From Bacteroidota bacterium (GTDB lineage Bacteria; Bacteroidota; Bacteroidia; Chitinophagales; Chitinophagaceae): DNA of 64,000 nt. Where the stretch lies: contig JAEWKK010000012.1 of assembly GCA_023386045.1 (NCBI GenBank), positions 62,001-126,000 of the forward strand. Direction: 5' to 3'. Made by a program: the position numbers and the translations under genes. Below, piece by piece: positions 53,606 through 62,359 of the stretch. Position 1 is the stretch's first letter; each line of letters begins with the position of its first letter. The notes below the pieces were generated by a model. The model did no database searches, was not told where the DNA came from, and saw nothing but the letters and a program-made list of their open reading frames with translations.

Positions 53606-54227
53606 AATTAGTGGTTCTCCTATTAAAAGTATATGGCTTCCCGCCTGGCTTTGATGTCCTTAGTAAAAGAAAAATAAAAATCCCTGTAACCACGATCGAG
53701 GAAATAATAACCGGGTCACCAGAACATTGATCGCATTGCTTTATTCCTTCAGCTATATGCCAAATGGCTAAACCTACCCAAATCAACAAAACAAATATGC
53801 TAACCAGAATGTTAACTCTCGATACAGAATAACTATGCTTTACTAAAACTGTTTTGTAAAGAGGACCTGTAATATCATCTTCCAGCATGTCTATGTGCTT
53901 CTCCCAGTTCTCCTGCCATTTTTTACTTCCGATATTCACCAATAGCCACGAAAGTGAAAAGACGATACCGAGACAAATAACAATAAATGAAAAGCGACTT
54001 ATAAAAGGTTCAACTAATTTATCTGAAGATTTTATTGAGATGTAACCTGCAAATGCAACAGCAATAAATGCCCAAAAGTATGTTGCACGGCTCCAATACT
54101 TATCTATTTCGAAATCTCTATTTTTCCATGCCCTTTCTAAAGCAGCTTCAACTTTTGTTTTGTTTCCGTTTACCTGCTCTTGAAAACGAGACAGGTACTC
54201 TTCTTCGTAAATAGTTTCTTCAGACAT
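53520..54227 (-). CDS. Four-helix membrane protein in the type III R-M operon (RipA-like?)
   Basis: 235 residues, MSEETIYEEEYLSRFQEQVN. A soluble N-terminal helix region, then four hydrophobic helices at about 50-66, 79-98, 138-158 and 173-190, then a basic disordered tail. The K-Y-W-x-R-A-T-x-F-W-A-F-I entry to helix 1 resembles the RipA-type octameric membrane proteins, but that label is tentative. It is 9 bp downstream of Res and overlaps the nuclease-like gene. A membrane protein is not part of a normal type III R-M system. Confidence 0.6.
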   Translation of the reverse strand: MSEETIYEEEYLSRFQEQVNGNKTKVEAALERAWKNRDFEIDKYWSRATYFWAFIAVAFAGYISIKSSDKLVEPFISRFSFIVICLGIVFSLSWLLVNIGSKKWQENWEKHIDMLEDDITGPLYKTVLVKHSYSVSRVNILVSIFVLLIWVGLAIWHIAEGIKQCDQCSGDPVIISSIVVTGIFIFLLLRTSKPGGKPYTFNRRTTNYAKPEEKKEHNADTQTKGAKDGGNSQHQ

Positions 54228-54236
54228 AGTAGTTAC

Positions 54237-56870
54237 TTACAAATGTTTAATTGCATTTTTAACTTCATCTACACTTAATGTATCATCTAATCTACTTGTC
54301 TCAAATACCATAAAATAGCTGTAATTGTCGCCAGCTTTATTTGCCCATTCTCTACCTAAACGGTTCTTCGCTTCGCTGTCTGAATTATCACGGTCATTTC
54401 CTTTGGTTTCTAAAACAATGACGTTTCCTTTCTGCGTATAGATAATAAAATCAGGATAGTGATTGCTTTTATAGCCATTAATAGCAAAACCTTTCCCTCT
54501 GCCCAGGTTACGATGCCAGAAAACCACGTTCGACAATGCTGCAATTTCTGAGATAACTCTTGCCTCAAAGCCGTTCATATCGCCTTCTTTCTCATACAGG
54601 GAATTGGCAATATCACTTCCCGTTCTTCCCGGTACTATTGCAGGCGGAAGTGAATAATCGTGCTGCATTTTAATAAGCCTGGCATTCAGCAATTCTTTTA
54701 ATTTCTTTTCCGCATATACGTCAGCCAACGACCTGATTTTCTTTCTGAGAGCATCTGCATAACTGTGCTCCCGCATCAAGAAATCGTAAAGCTGCTCCGC
54801 ATTCATGTCTTCTATAACACGAGATACATATTTCCTTATGTGCTGGTCTGGTATTGGGTACATGTCGCCAATCCGCTTCACCATCTTGCTTGCAATGTCT
54901 TTAACCTGTTCTTCCTTTGGCTTGGAAAGAATGTATTCAACTAAGGGTTCTTTTAATTTGTTGCTATCAATCTGTATAAATTTAGGACTGTATTCACCCT
55001 GTCTAACTTCCTCCAGATCCACTTTATAGAGGTCTGACCGAATGGCGTCAAAATTTATAACTGCATCCTGGCTGGCGAGATTAAAGCCTTTTAAGAGTTC
55101 TTCCTGGTTTAATGGTTGCCAATCTGCATCATGAAACAACGATTTTGAAACCTGCATGTAAAAGCGAGGCAATGTAACCGCCTTTGCTTCAGAAGCAACT
55201 GCTTCTCTCATTTTGTATTCAATCACTTTGTCGGGGATTTCGGTAAAAATGGGGTCGCCACCAGTAGATGCTTCCTGTTCTTCTATCTGCTTTTCAAATG
55301 TTTCGTTTGTCTCTTTTGCAAGGGTTACAATATCCGTTACAGGCTGATATTTTGTTTCTTCTGCGGGTTCAGCAGGATTGAAAGTAATTTTAGAGACATC
55401 AATATCTTCTGGTTCTTCTGTCTGTGGAGTTTGCTCAGGAAATAAGAAGTTTTCAATTGGTGATGCTGCCTTTGGCTTCTCTTCCTCCGGCATTTTGTCT
55501 ACACTACGGTAATCATTTTTACTAAAGCCTGCACTCTGTAAGCCATTAACTATGTTCTGTAACGTTTCGTAAAATTTGGATGAGGCAGTTAGTACATAAG
55601 AAAGGTTCAATTGAAAATTCTTATGTCTCATTACGTGAGGCTGTCTTAAAACTCTACCCAAAATCTGCTCCACATCGACAGCTGAAGATTTATCAGCCAG
55701 TGAAGCAAGTATGTAAGCAAATGGACAATCCCAACCTTCTTTCAAAGCGTTGACGGTTATAATGTATTTCACCTTACAACCTTTTGCCATTAGGTCTATT
55801 CCTTTGAGTTCATCTATATCCGCAGTCTTTATTTTTATTTGTTCCCCTGGAATACCCAGGGACAGCAACTTTTCCTTTAACTTTTTAAAATCAATGTTTT
55901 CATCATTGGTTCTTGGCTGTGCCTGAAATAAAACTATCGGTCTTATATACTTTCCGCCTTCCTTTTCCTCTTGTTCCGCTAACAATTCCAATTGCCGTTG
56001 AAGATGTAATGCACTATTGATTACCTCATTTTTATCGTGGTGGTTATAGACAATTACCGGCAGCTTTACCATGTGTTCCTTTTTCAATGCCAAAGCATTT
56101 ACAAAAGAAACTATGTTGCTCTTGTCTTTAGGGGTTGCTGTCAGATCAAGGATGAAACTCGGGTTTAAGTTTTGCAGCATATCAGTGCTTAATTCGCTCT
56201 CTGCATTGTGGCTTTCATCCAAAACCACTACTGGTTTAAAACTGCGAATAATATTGATTAATGCTGTCTCATCTGTATTCGGCAATACATGAGAAGCATC
56301 TGTGTTGAGTTCAGCGAATTGTGCTAACTGCCCGTTCTCTTCATATATTTTCCGGTCTTCTTTCTTTTTTGACCTGATGCTGCTAAAGCTCATTACAAAA
56401 ATGCTTAGCTGCTTGTTTACAACGGTAGGATTGAAATTTGTTCCTTGTAGTAAATCCTTTTTTTCATACACTTCTACACGACCATTAAATAAAGCATTCA
56501 GCTTTTGCCTGTATGGGTGTTCCGGATTGGACAAGTTTTTAACTGTTTGTGAAAGCAAATTACTCCAGGGAACTAACCATACTACCGCTTTAGTTTGCGT
56601 ATTATCATAAGCGTCAAATATGGTTTTTAGTGCATTACAGGCAATAAACGTTTTACCTCCTGCCGTTGGCACTTTTACACAAACATGTACAGCACCAGGA
56701 ACGCTGTTCAAATAAGGTCGCATTCCTTTGCCTGTGATTGGATTATATTCACCAATCTTATCAGCCCAATATTTATTAAAAGCGGTGTCAATACGTTTCT
56801 CCTGTTGAACGTAGCCTAAGTAATTGTCTAAGTCAGTTAGTACCTTTTGCTGGTATGGTTTTAACTCCAT
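54237..56870 (-). CDS. res: Type III restriction endonuclease subunit (Res)
   Basis: 877 residues. SF2 helicase core: Walker A-like VPTAGGKT (67-74), DESHN in VVLDESHNAES, TATP, and motif VI LGRVLRQP. A long middle region precedes a C-terminal nuclease site, YPDFIIYTQKGNVIVLETKG, a PD-(D/E)XK-type motif. Together with Mod it cuts unmethylated or head-to-head sites after ATP-driven DNA scanning. The start ATG follows the Mod stop with no gap, so translation is coupled. The next gene begins 9 bp later. Confidence 0.93.
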   Translation of the reverse strand: MELKPYQQKVLTDLDNYLGYVQQEKRIDTAFNKYWADKIGEYNPITGKGMRPYLNSVPGAVHVCVKVPTAGGKTFIACNALKTIFDAYDNTQTKAVVWLVPWSNLLSQTVKNLSNPEHPYRQKLNALFNGRVEVYEKKDLLQGTNFNPTVVNKQLSIFVMSFSSIRSKKKEDRKIYEENGQLAQFAELNTDASHVLPNTDETALINIIRSFKPVVVLDESHNAESELSTDMLQNLNPSFILDLTATPKDKSNIVSFVNALALKKEHMVKLPVIVYNHHDKNEVINSALHLQRQLELLAEQEEKEGGKYIRPIVLFQAQPRTNDENIDFKKLKEKLLSLGIPGEQIKIKTADIDELKGIDLMAKGCKVKYIITVNALKEGWDCPFAYILASLADKSSAVDVEQILGRVLRQPHVMRHKNFQLNLSYVLTASSKFYETLQNIVNGLQSAGFSKNDYRSVDKMPEEEKPKAASPIENFLFPEQTPQTEEPEDIDVSKITFNPAEPAEETKYQPVTDIVTLAKETNETFEKQIEEQEASTGGDPIFTEIPDKVIEYKMREAVASEAKAVTLPRFYMQVSKSLFHDADWQPLNQEELLKGFNLASQDAVINFDAIRSDLYKVDLEEVRQGEYSPKFIQIDSNKLKEPLVEYILSKPKEEQVKDIASKMVKRIGDMYPIPDQHIRKYVSRVIEDMNAEQLYDFLMREHSYADALRKKIRSLADVYAEKKLKELLNARLIKMQHDYSLPPAIVPGRTGSDIANSLYEKEGDMNGFEARVISEIAALSNVVFWHRNLGRGKGFAINGYKSNHYPDFIIYTQKGNVIVLETKGNDRDNSDSEAKNRLGREWANKAGDNYSYFMVFETSRLDDTLSVDEVKNAIKHL

Positions 56871-58559
56871 TTAAAATCTGGTTATATCTCTTGGTATTTT
56901 CTTGAAAATGATATTCTTTTTTAGCATAAAAGATTTATCCAAAAGGCAATTGTCAGCATAAATTAAGTATTGACCTGCTTTTGTCTTTATAGTTGCCAAA
57001 AAATCGTTGTCTAAAGTGGTTAAATATTCTTTCTCATAAAAGAAATAGTAGGCAGTTTCATTAAACTTGTCGAGGAAATACCTATTATCCTTCACCTTTC
57101 TTTTCGATGGGGGGATCAATGGCTGTTTTGTTTCCGAATAATAGACATACTCTCTAATTTTGTCCTCACTTACATTTTCATTAATGTTTTCATCCTCATT
57201 GAACAATTGTATGCCAAGTTTATAAAAGTCAAACGCACCACCAGTTCCTTCTACATCACTATATCCGTTGATTACAGATTTAACTCTCTTAACAGTTATT
57301 TCATTAATTACATCTATAAGGTTCCCCTCTTTATCAAATTCATCTATTTGTATTAATATAAATTTCCTTTGCCCCTTTATCGCATTCATGTTTAACACCG
57401 CATGAGCTGTCGTGCCTGAACCTGCAAAAGCATCAAGTATCAATGAATTTTCATCGGAGTACATGCCAAGTAAATATTCAATTAATTGCACCGGCTTCGG
57501 ATAGTCAAACGCTATTCCCATTCTCTTTAATTCATTACTCATGTTTTGAGTACTTCCCAAACCTTGTAGAATAGAAATCACATGACTTGGATTTTGCCTT
57601 CCTTTTACCATCTCTATTGTGCCGCTGTCCAATAATTCGAAAGTTGTGTTCTGACCTTTCTGATCCGCTATATCTGAATAGCCATTTTTAATAAATTCCT
57701 CGAAAAGGTCCTTTGAAGACCATCCACTATATATTTCAACCTCAGTTGTGGTTCTAAAGTTTTCTACTACAACATCACTTTTATAATGCGGATATGCACT
57801 ATCACGAGCTGAGATTGTGCCGTTTTCGAATTTTGCCGGAAAACCAACCGGTAATTTTATAAAAGAAGGCGGGTTCTTTCTTCCATTTTTTACAATGGTG
57901 TTTCGGATTTCCGTCTTAAAAATCTTACTCTTTTTAGGAACTGAAGGATCAATCGCCTTTGGTAATCCTACATTTTGGATATTCTTAAAATATGCAAGTA
58001 CATATTCATGAACAATTTTTGCTTTTGCTTGATTATCGAAGTTTCCTTCTGAACGCCAAGTAAAATGTGCAAACTTGTTTTTCGAACCAAATATTTCGTC
58101 ACAGATTAAACGTAGGTTGGCTTGTTCATTATCATCGATACTTATGAAGATCACCCCATCATCTGCAAGTAACTTTCTTAACAGTTTTAGCCTTGGGTAC
58201 ATCATACAAAGCCATTTATCATGCCTGCTAAGATCATCACCTTCTTTGCCTACTATTTTGTTCAACCATTGCTTTATTTGGGGATGATTAACATTGTCAT
58301 TGTACCGCCAATTTTCTTTTCCGGTATTATATGGCGGATCTATATAAATGCATTTAATTTGCCCTTCATACTGGGGCAAAAGTGATTTCAAGGCTTCCAG
58401 ATTGTCGCCGTGTATAATTTTATTACCGCTACCGGTTTCAATTCCTTTTTGTTCTCCAGCTTCAGCCGAGAAACTATATTGGTGTTCCAATATCTTGTAG
58501 GGTACGTCCTGATGATGATTTACAACCTTTTCCTTACCTATCCAATGTAATGTTGGCAT
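56871..58559 (-). CDS. mod: Type III DNA methyltransferase subunit (Mod)
   Basis: 562 residues. A beta-class N6-adenine methyltransferase: motif IV DPPYNTG (74-80) comes before the SAM motif I DAFAGSGTTAHAVL (about 380). The region between (about 180-340) is the target-recognition domain that sets site specificity. Shorter than many Mod proteins (about 600-680). It starts the four-gene minus-strand operon mod-res-membrane-nuclease. No simple-repeat tract for phase variation was seen at its start. Confidence 0.92.
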   Translation of the reverse strand: MPTLHWIGKEKVVNHHQDVPYKILEHQYSFSAEAGEQKGIETGSGNKIIHGDNLEALKSLLPQYEGQIKCIYIDPPYNTGKENWRYNDNVNHPQIKQWLNKIVGKEGDDLSRHDKWLCMMYPRLKLLRKLLADDGVIFISIDDNEQANLRLICDEIFGSKNKFAHFTWRSEGNFDNQAKAKIVHEYVLAYFKNIQNVGLPKAIDPSVPKKSKIFKTEIRNTIVKNGRKNPPSFIKLPVGFPAKFENGTISARDSAYPHYKSDVVVENFRTTTEVEIYSGWSSKDLFEEFIKNGYSDIADQKGQNTTFELLDSGTIEMVKGRQNPSHVISILQGLGSTQNMSNELKRMGIAFDYPKPVQLIEYLLGMYSDENSLILDAFAGSGTTAHAVLNMNAIKGQRKFILIQIDEFDKEGNLIDVINEITVKRVKSVINGYSDVEGTGGAFDFYKLGIQLFNEDENINENVSEDKIREYVYYSETKQPLIPPSKRKVKDNRYFLDKFNETAYYFFYEKEYLTTLDNDFLATIKTKAGQYLIYADNCLLDKSFMLKKNIIFKKIPRDITRF

Positions 58560-58984
58560 GTTATGTTCTGGTGATTATACAAAGTGGGCAAAATACGAAT
58601 AATGCTTCAACAGTTTAAGACCTTACAGCGTAGCTTACATTGTAATGGTCTAAATAGTAGTCCAGCACACCGTATTCGCCGAAGTTTTCAGAGAAAAAGT
58701 AGGGCAAAATTTTAGCCGGCTGTATTTTTTTGCAGGTCCATTTTATTTGTAAAAAATTGAATGATTCGGCAATGGGCTAAAAACAAAAATGCCTGAAAAA
58801 TATTGAGTTTGCAGGCATTTATTATGATTTGATTTAAATATTGGCAGCTATGATTTACAGCTTTCGAACTTTTATTTAGAAGACTTTTTAACAACCGTAA
58901 AATTTATTAGAGACTTCGAACCGGAGAGTGGACTGCGTCCGTGCTCCATCGCTGAGGCTATGGGGCAGACGCCCGAAGCCCACC
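58560..58984. other. Gene-free island edge between Mod and tRNA-Ser
   Basis: About 425 bp without a gene. A hairpin (ATGCCTG 58789-58795, CAGGCAT 58812-58818) with a T-rich tract on the minus strand (58788-58780) may be a second terminator for the tRNA transcript or end an unknown minus-strand RNA. A short TTCGAACC string at 58915 resembles the tRNA T-loop but is too degenerate to call an attachment site. Confidence 0.4.
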
Positions 58985-59021
58985 AAAAGAAAAGCCCACC
59001 TTCGCTAAAGCTACGGTGGGC
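58985..59021 (-). terminator. Terminator after tRNA-Ser
   Basis: GCCCACC (58994-59000) pairs with GGTGGGC (59015-59021); TTTTCTTTTGG follows on the minus strand. Confidence 0.8.
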
Positions 59022-59026
59022 GGAGG

Positions 59027-59111
59027 CGGAGAGAGAGGGATTCGAACCCCCGGACCTGTTACAGTCAACGGTTTTCAAGACCGCCGCATTCGACCGCTCT
59101 GCCATCTCTCC
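59027..59111 (-). tRNA. tRNA-Ser (anticodon UGA)
   Basis: 85 nt on the minus strand. Acceptor GGAGAGA (59111-59105) pairs with TCTCTCC (59034-59028), discriminator G at 59027, no encoded CCA. Anticodon loop CTTGAAA gives UGA. T-arm GGGGG-TTCGAAT-CCCTC. The long variable arm and length are typical of serine tRNA. It borders the defence genes, a common integration target. Confidence 0.93.
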
Positions 59112-59194
59112 GGCGCAAAAATAGGGGTGCAGACCTAATCAGCAAAATCCTTTCTTAGTTTTATAAAGATTTCATTTCGTGTAAGTAATAAATA

Positions 59195-59644
59195 TCAAGG
59201 AAAGCCATTGTCCGGCGGCCATTCATTTCTTACAGCTGCATTATAATTTTTGTTTGGCATCATGATAATGTTCTCAAAATCGCTGAGAGGTAAACGTCCA
59301 GGAAAAAGCTCTGTTTTGAATTTTTGAATTGAAGGAGTTGGGAGATTGATTTGATCAGCACTTCCATTCTTCAAAAAATAACTCAATGCAGCATGATAAA
59401 TACTTTGTCCCTTCCGGGCAATGCTTTTAAAAAAAGCTTTTTGCACTTCATCACTGATTGAAAATTTTGCAAGGGATACAGCTTTGGCAAATTGGATCCG
59501 GCGGCTTCGTTGTCTGGCTGTTGGTGGCGGGTAAGCACGAGGCAATGAATAAACCACGGTCTTGCCATTACGCTGGCGGAATACCAGGTTTCCGATCCTT
59601 CCACTCAGGGCCCTGGTGAGCTGATTATTTCTGACAATGGCCAT
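59195..59644 (-). CDS. Conserved Bacteroidota hypothetical protein
   Basis: 149 residues from the ATG at 59644 (MAIVRNNQLTRALSGRIGN). The start LSGRIGNLVFRQRNGKTVVYSLP is a common, highly conserved opening in Bacteroidota proteins of unknown function. The rest is basic with a helix (AKAVSLAKFSISDEVQKAFFKS). Possibly nucleic-acid binding by charge alone; no proof. Standalone, 83 bp upstream of the tRNA on the same DNA strand sense. Confidence 0.75.
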   Translation of the reverse strand: MAIVRNNQLTRALSGRIGNLVFRQRNGKTVVYSLPRAYPPPTARQRSRRIQFAKAVSLAKFSISDEVQKAFFKSIARKGQSIYHAALSYFLKNGSADQINLPTPSIQKFKTELFPGRLPLSDFENIIMMPNKNYNAAVRNEWPPDNGFP

Positions 59645-60244
59645 AGGGCAAAGACCATTCATAACCGGAAAAGCTTGAGGCTTCCCTGTTAAAATAAAGT
59701 AGCAAAGCTGGATCTTCCGTTATTCCTGTAGGCTTGCTGGTTGGTTCCTTCATTCCAGATTCGTTCCAGGATGGTTGTAGGGCTCTTTAAAATCATACCA
59801 TCTTCAAGGGGAAAAAGTATCTGACCAATAGAATTACACGCATAAGTAATTGTGTATAATAAAATCCCTTAGGTGAAAACCTGCTGATTACATCAATCTT
59901 CATTAATGTCATATTAGCCATCCCTGGTTTTTAAAGATGCTATCTGTTCTGTTCAATTTTATCCTGCAGTTGAAGTAAGTGACACAACCAAGGCTGATAG
60001 TTGTATTGCTGCTGGTTACATTAAATTCAGACTACTAACAGATTATATTTGGAGTAGAAATGGAATCCGGAATCGGGAAACGAGAAACGGCAATTGTGAA
60101 CCTCAAACGTGTGACGGAAAACGGCAATCGAAAATCGGCAAACGGCAAACGAGAAACGTCAATGGAAAAACCCTAACCGCTACAGAAAGAATCTTCCACC
60201 TAAAGAACCTTAAACTTTAAACTCTTAAACTTCAAACAGAACTC
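59645..60244. other. Gene-free repeat-rich spacer
   Basis: 600 bp without a gene. The segment 60060-60165 is made of degenerate repeats of the kind ACGGCAA and CGAGAAACG, and 60200-60240 of TTAAACTT-like units. These are simple sequence of unknown role. Confidence 0.5.
60202..60215 (+). repeat. 14-bp repeat AAAGAACCTTAAAC, copy 1
   Basis: Exact copy of the 14-mer found again at 60293-60306 (same direction) and 61742-61755 (inverted), bracketing the cytochrome gene. Confidence 0.7.
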
Positions 60245-60292
60245 GTGAACTTGTGAACTTGTGAACTTGTGAACTCGTGAACTCGTGAACTC
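60245..60292 (+). repeat. Tandem octamer repeat (GTGAACTY)6
   Basis: Six back-to-back 8-bp units: three GTGAACTT then three GTGAACTC. It lies 18 bp past the end of the cytochrome gene stop. Copy number is likely to vary by slippage. Confidence 0.85.
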
Positions 60293-60306
60293 AAAGAACC
60301 TTAAAC
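60293..60306 (+). repeat. 14-bp repeat AAAGAACCTTAAAC, copy 2
   Basis: Exact second copy, 4 bp from the stop codon of the cytochrome gene. Confidence 0.7.
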
Positions 60307-60310
60307 TCTC

Positions 60311-61603
60311 CTACAACGACTTCAAATACTCGATCAGATCATGTTTCTCCGATGCTGTAAGATTCAATGAAAAATGTTGATTGTAATGATCGATCACATC
60401 ACCATAAGTAGCATACCTTCCATCGTGATAGAATCCTCCTTTAGACCTGGCAAACAATCCACCCAGTGGTGGAGTACGGTATTTACCTGTTGGCGATCTT
60501 TTGGCTTCAAAATCATCAATACCAATTTCAGCAGCTGTACGCAGACTGTTATCCGTTAATAAGGGCGAAGCATGACAACCCGCGCAATTAGCTTTTGTAA
60601 CAAAGAGTGCTCTTCCTCTTCCTGCTGCTGCCACATCAAAGCTACCTGCCGGCGGCTTGGGTGCTTTGATAGAATGCTGGTAGGCACGAAGGGCTGGCAA
60701 TTTGGAAGTGATCAGGTCGGGATTGTGTGTTACATTATAGAACTGGTTTTCTACAGCAATTGGATATTTAACCGGGTCATTCAGGCGGGGATCGATAAGC
60801 GTTCCTTTGCCATGCATCTCAAGTGTACCAACAAAAGCATTCCAATAACTGATATCACCCCAACCCGTATAAGTAGTGAGGTTCACTCCTTCCAGTCCGA
60901 ATGCTGCAGGAATCAGGTTGGCAGCCACTGTGCCATCTGGCTTTAAGGCCTTGCCATCCATGAATAGTACAGCAGCAAACTTTCCTGGTCCCCAGCCACC
61001 CAGTACAGAGCGAAGGGTTGGTTCGCTTACATGCAGCAAATTAGCTATAGGCTGGGCATTATCTGTTAGTGAAATGATGGCACCCACATTCAGATCCCTG
61101 TTCGGCCAGCCATCCAGTCGTTTACCTATTCCAGGTGCAAATGAATTATCAACGGTTGAATGACAGGAAGCGCAGGTTATACCTATGGATTGCAGCTGAC
61201 CGGCATTGTTGAAATTTCCTTTCACACCTACGACAGCATTGAGTTGCAACAAGGCCAGTGTTGTAGCCGGATCGTTTAGGTTAATGCTGCCATTGCTGAT
61301 ACCTGCTACAACCGATGCGGGCAGGGCTTCCGCATCTACTTTCAGTCCCACTGCAAGCGCTGTATTAGGACTCACCCCTGTTCCATAACCACCATTGGCT
61401 GATCCAGCAATTGCTTTGTCGAGATGCAGAATACCACTCCAGAAGTCTTCATCACCAAAACTATCATAGCGAAAAATATTTTTGCCTTCTTCGATCAGTG
61501 TGGGCGGATTGCTTTTGAAAGGCTTTGCCTCTGCATTTTCAACGATTTCTGTTGTGCATTGTGTAAGTGCTACAATGGTGGCTAAAGAAAGTACTACCAG
61601 CAT
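60311..61603 (-). CDS. Di-haem c-type cytochrome lipoprotein (cytochrome c peroxidase-like)
   Basis: 430 residues. Signal MLVVLSLATIVALTQC with Cys16 as probable lipid site. Two haem-binding sites: CASCH (144-148) and CAGCH (340-344), with NGGYGTGVSPN and GKYRTPPLGGLFARS, the latter close to the MauG/cytochrome c peroxidase C-terminal region. The first haem site lies farther from the N-terminus than in classical CcpA. Possible roles: peroxide reduction or electron transfer in the periplasm. Complete; flanked by simple repeats on both sides. Confidence 0.82.
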   Translation of the reverse strand: MLVVLSLATIVALTQCTTEIVENAEAKPFKSNPPTLIEEGKNIFRYDSFGDEDFWSGILHLDKAIAGSANGGYGTGVSPNTALAVGLKVDAEALPASVVAGISNGSINLNDPATTLALLQLNAVVGVKGNFNNAGQLQSIGITCASCHSTVDNSFAPGIGKRLDGWPNRDLNVGAIISLTDNAQPIANLLHVSEPTLRSVLGGWGPGKFAAVLFMDGKALKPDGTVAANLIPAAFGLEGVNLTTYTGWGDISYWNAFVGTLEMHGKGTLIDPRLNDPVKYPIAVENQFYNVTHNPDLITSKLPALRAYQHSIKAPKPPAGSFDVAAAGRGRALFVTKANCAGCHASPLLTDNSLRTAAEIGIDDFEAKRSPTGKYRTPPLGGLFARSKGGFYHDGRYATYGDVIDHYNQHFSLNLTASEKHDLIEYLKSL

Positions 61604-61741
61604 TTGTTTTTTGTGCAGCGTAGAACTAGGTATTGATCTGGCAATAAAATAACTGCCTGCATGAACAGAGTCAGGGTAGCGGTGAAAGGTTACAGGCAGG
61701 GTCGATTTTTTTAAAGCGCGTTGATAAACGAGGGGTTTAAG

Positions 61742-61755
61742 GTTTAAGGTTCTTT
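61742..61755 (-). repeat. 14-bp repeat, inverted copy 3
   Basis: GTTTAAGGTTCTTT is the exact reverse complement of the 14-mer at 60202-60215 and 60293-60306. Confidence 0.7.
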
Positions 61756-62138
61756 ATTTGAAAATTACCCATGGAGGTTGTATGCCAATGGTCATTGGCT
61801 TTTCCATAGGCCATAAGCCATCACTTCTGTCCGCAAAAGTAAATTTGCTCGAAAATTATTTTTGGATTTCATGCTGTTATGATAGGTAGTATGATTTATT
61901 CAAAAGCATGCCCCGGTTTAGACTGAGAATAGTTGAAGTGGACTTCTCACTCAGTTCCCCGCTCTTATTTTTACTAAGCCGCAAACGAAAATATTGGATT
62001 GATATCTCGTGAACTTAAAAACCTCAAACCTTAAACACTTAATTATTAAACAACATTCGTAAAACTTCCCACTTTCTTTCTGGCCCTCGCTATCTTTCCT
62101 CCCGTCCTTCAGTATAGCAAAGCCCTGCCTAAAGCATC

Positions 62139-62171
62139 CATCCTTCGACCATCCTTCGACCATCCTTCGAT
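62139..62171 (+). repeat. Tandem 11-bp repeat (CATCCTTCGAY)3
   Basis: Three contiguous 11-bp units CATCCTTCGAC, CATCCTTCGAC, CATCCTTCGAT. Confidence 0.85.
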
Positions 62172-62338
62172 GAATTAAGTTTTGAAAATAACCCGGAAGT
62201 GATAAAGAGTGAGTAGAATTACTGCGTAATTAAGGTGAAGCCTCAATGAAATCAACACAAAATAATACATTAAAAAAACCCAAACAAGCATGAATTTTTT
62301 TTAAAAAACTGATTCTTTCCTAAAACCAACTATCTTCG

Positions 62339-62354
62339 TTAACCAAATGGTTAA
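62339..62354. promoter_or_regulatory. Palindromic operator of the TetR gene
   Basis: TTAACCAAATGGTTAA is a perfect 16-bp palindrome (7-bp arms, 2-bp centre) 5 bp upstream of the tetR ATG and just behind a TATCTTCG -7-like box (62331-62338). This places it over the transcription start, as for autorepression. A related site (13 of 16 matches) lies at the start of the TolC gene. Confidence 0.6.
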
Positions 62355-62359
62355 ACTAC

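Larger units (their letters stand above)
61604..62338. other. Gene-free spacer upstream of the tetR operon
   Basis: 735 bp without a gene. It contains the inverted 14-mer at 61742-61755, AACCTTAAAC-like fragments at 62010-62050 and a three-unit 11-bp repeat at 62139-62171. Confidence 0.5.

Noticed and set aside
58913..58930. Possible duplicated tRNA end (attachment site)
   Set aside because: Only about eight bases (TTCGAACC) match the tRNA T-loop; too short and too near to be a real att copy.
58872..59105. 77-residue frame starting MAERSNAAVLKT on the minus strand
   Set aside because: It is the translation of the tRNA-Ser gene and its terminator, a well-known artefact.
59195..59662. Longer start (MNGLCPMAIV) for the conserved hypothetical gene
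   Set aside because: The conserved family N-terminus starts at MAIVRNN (59644).
60060..60306. CRISPR array
   Set aside because: The repeats are short, tandem and without unique spacers, so not CRISPR.
61951..62163. 70-residue minus-strand frame
   Set aside because: Runs through the 11-bp repeat and simple sequence, with no support.
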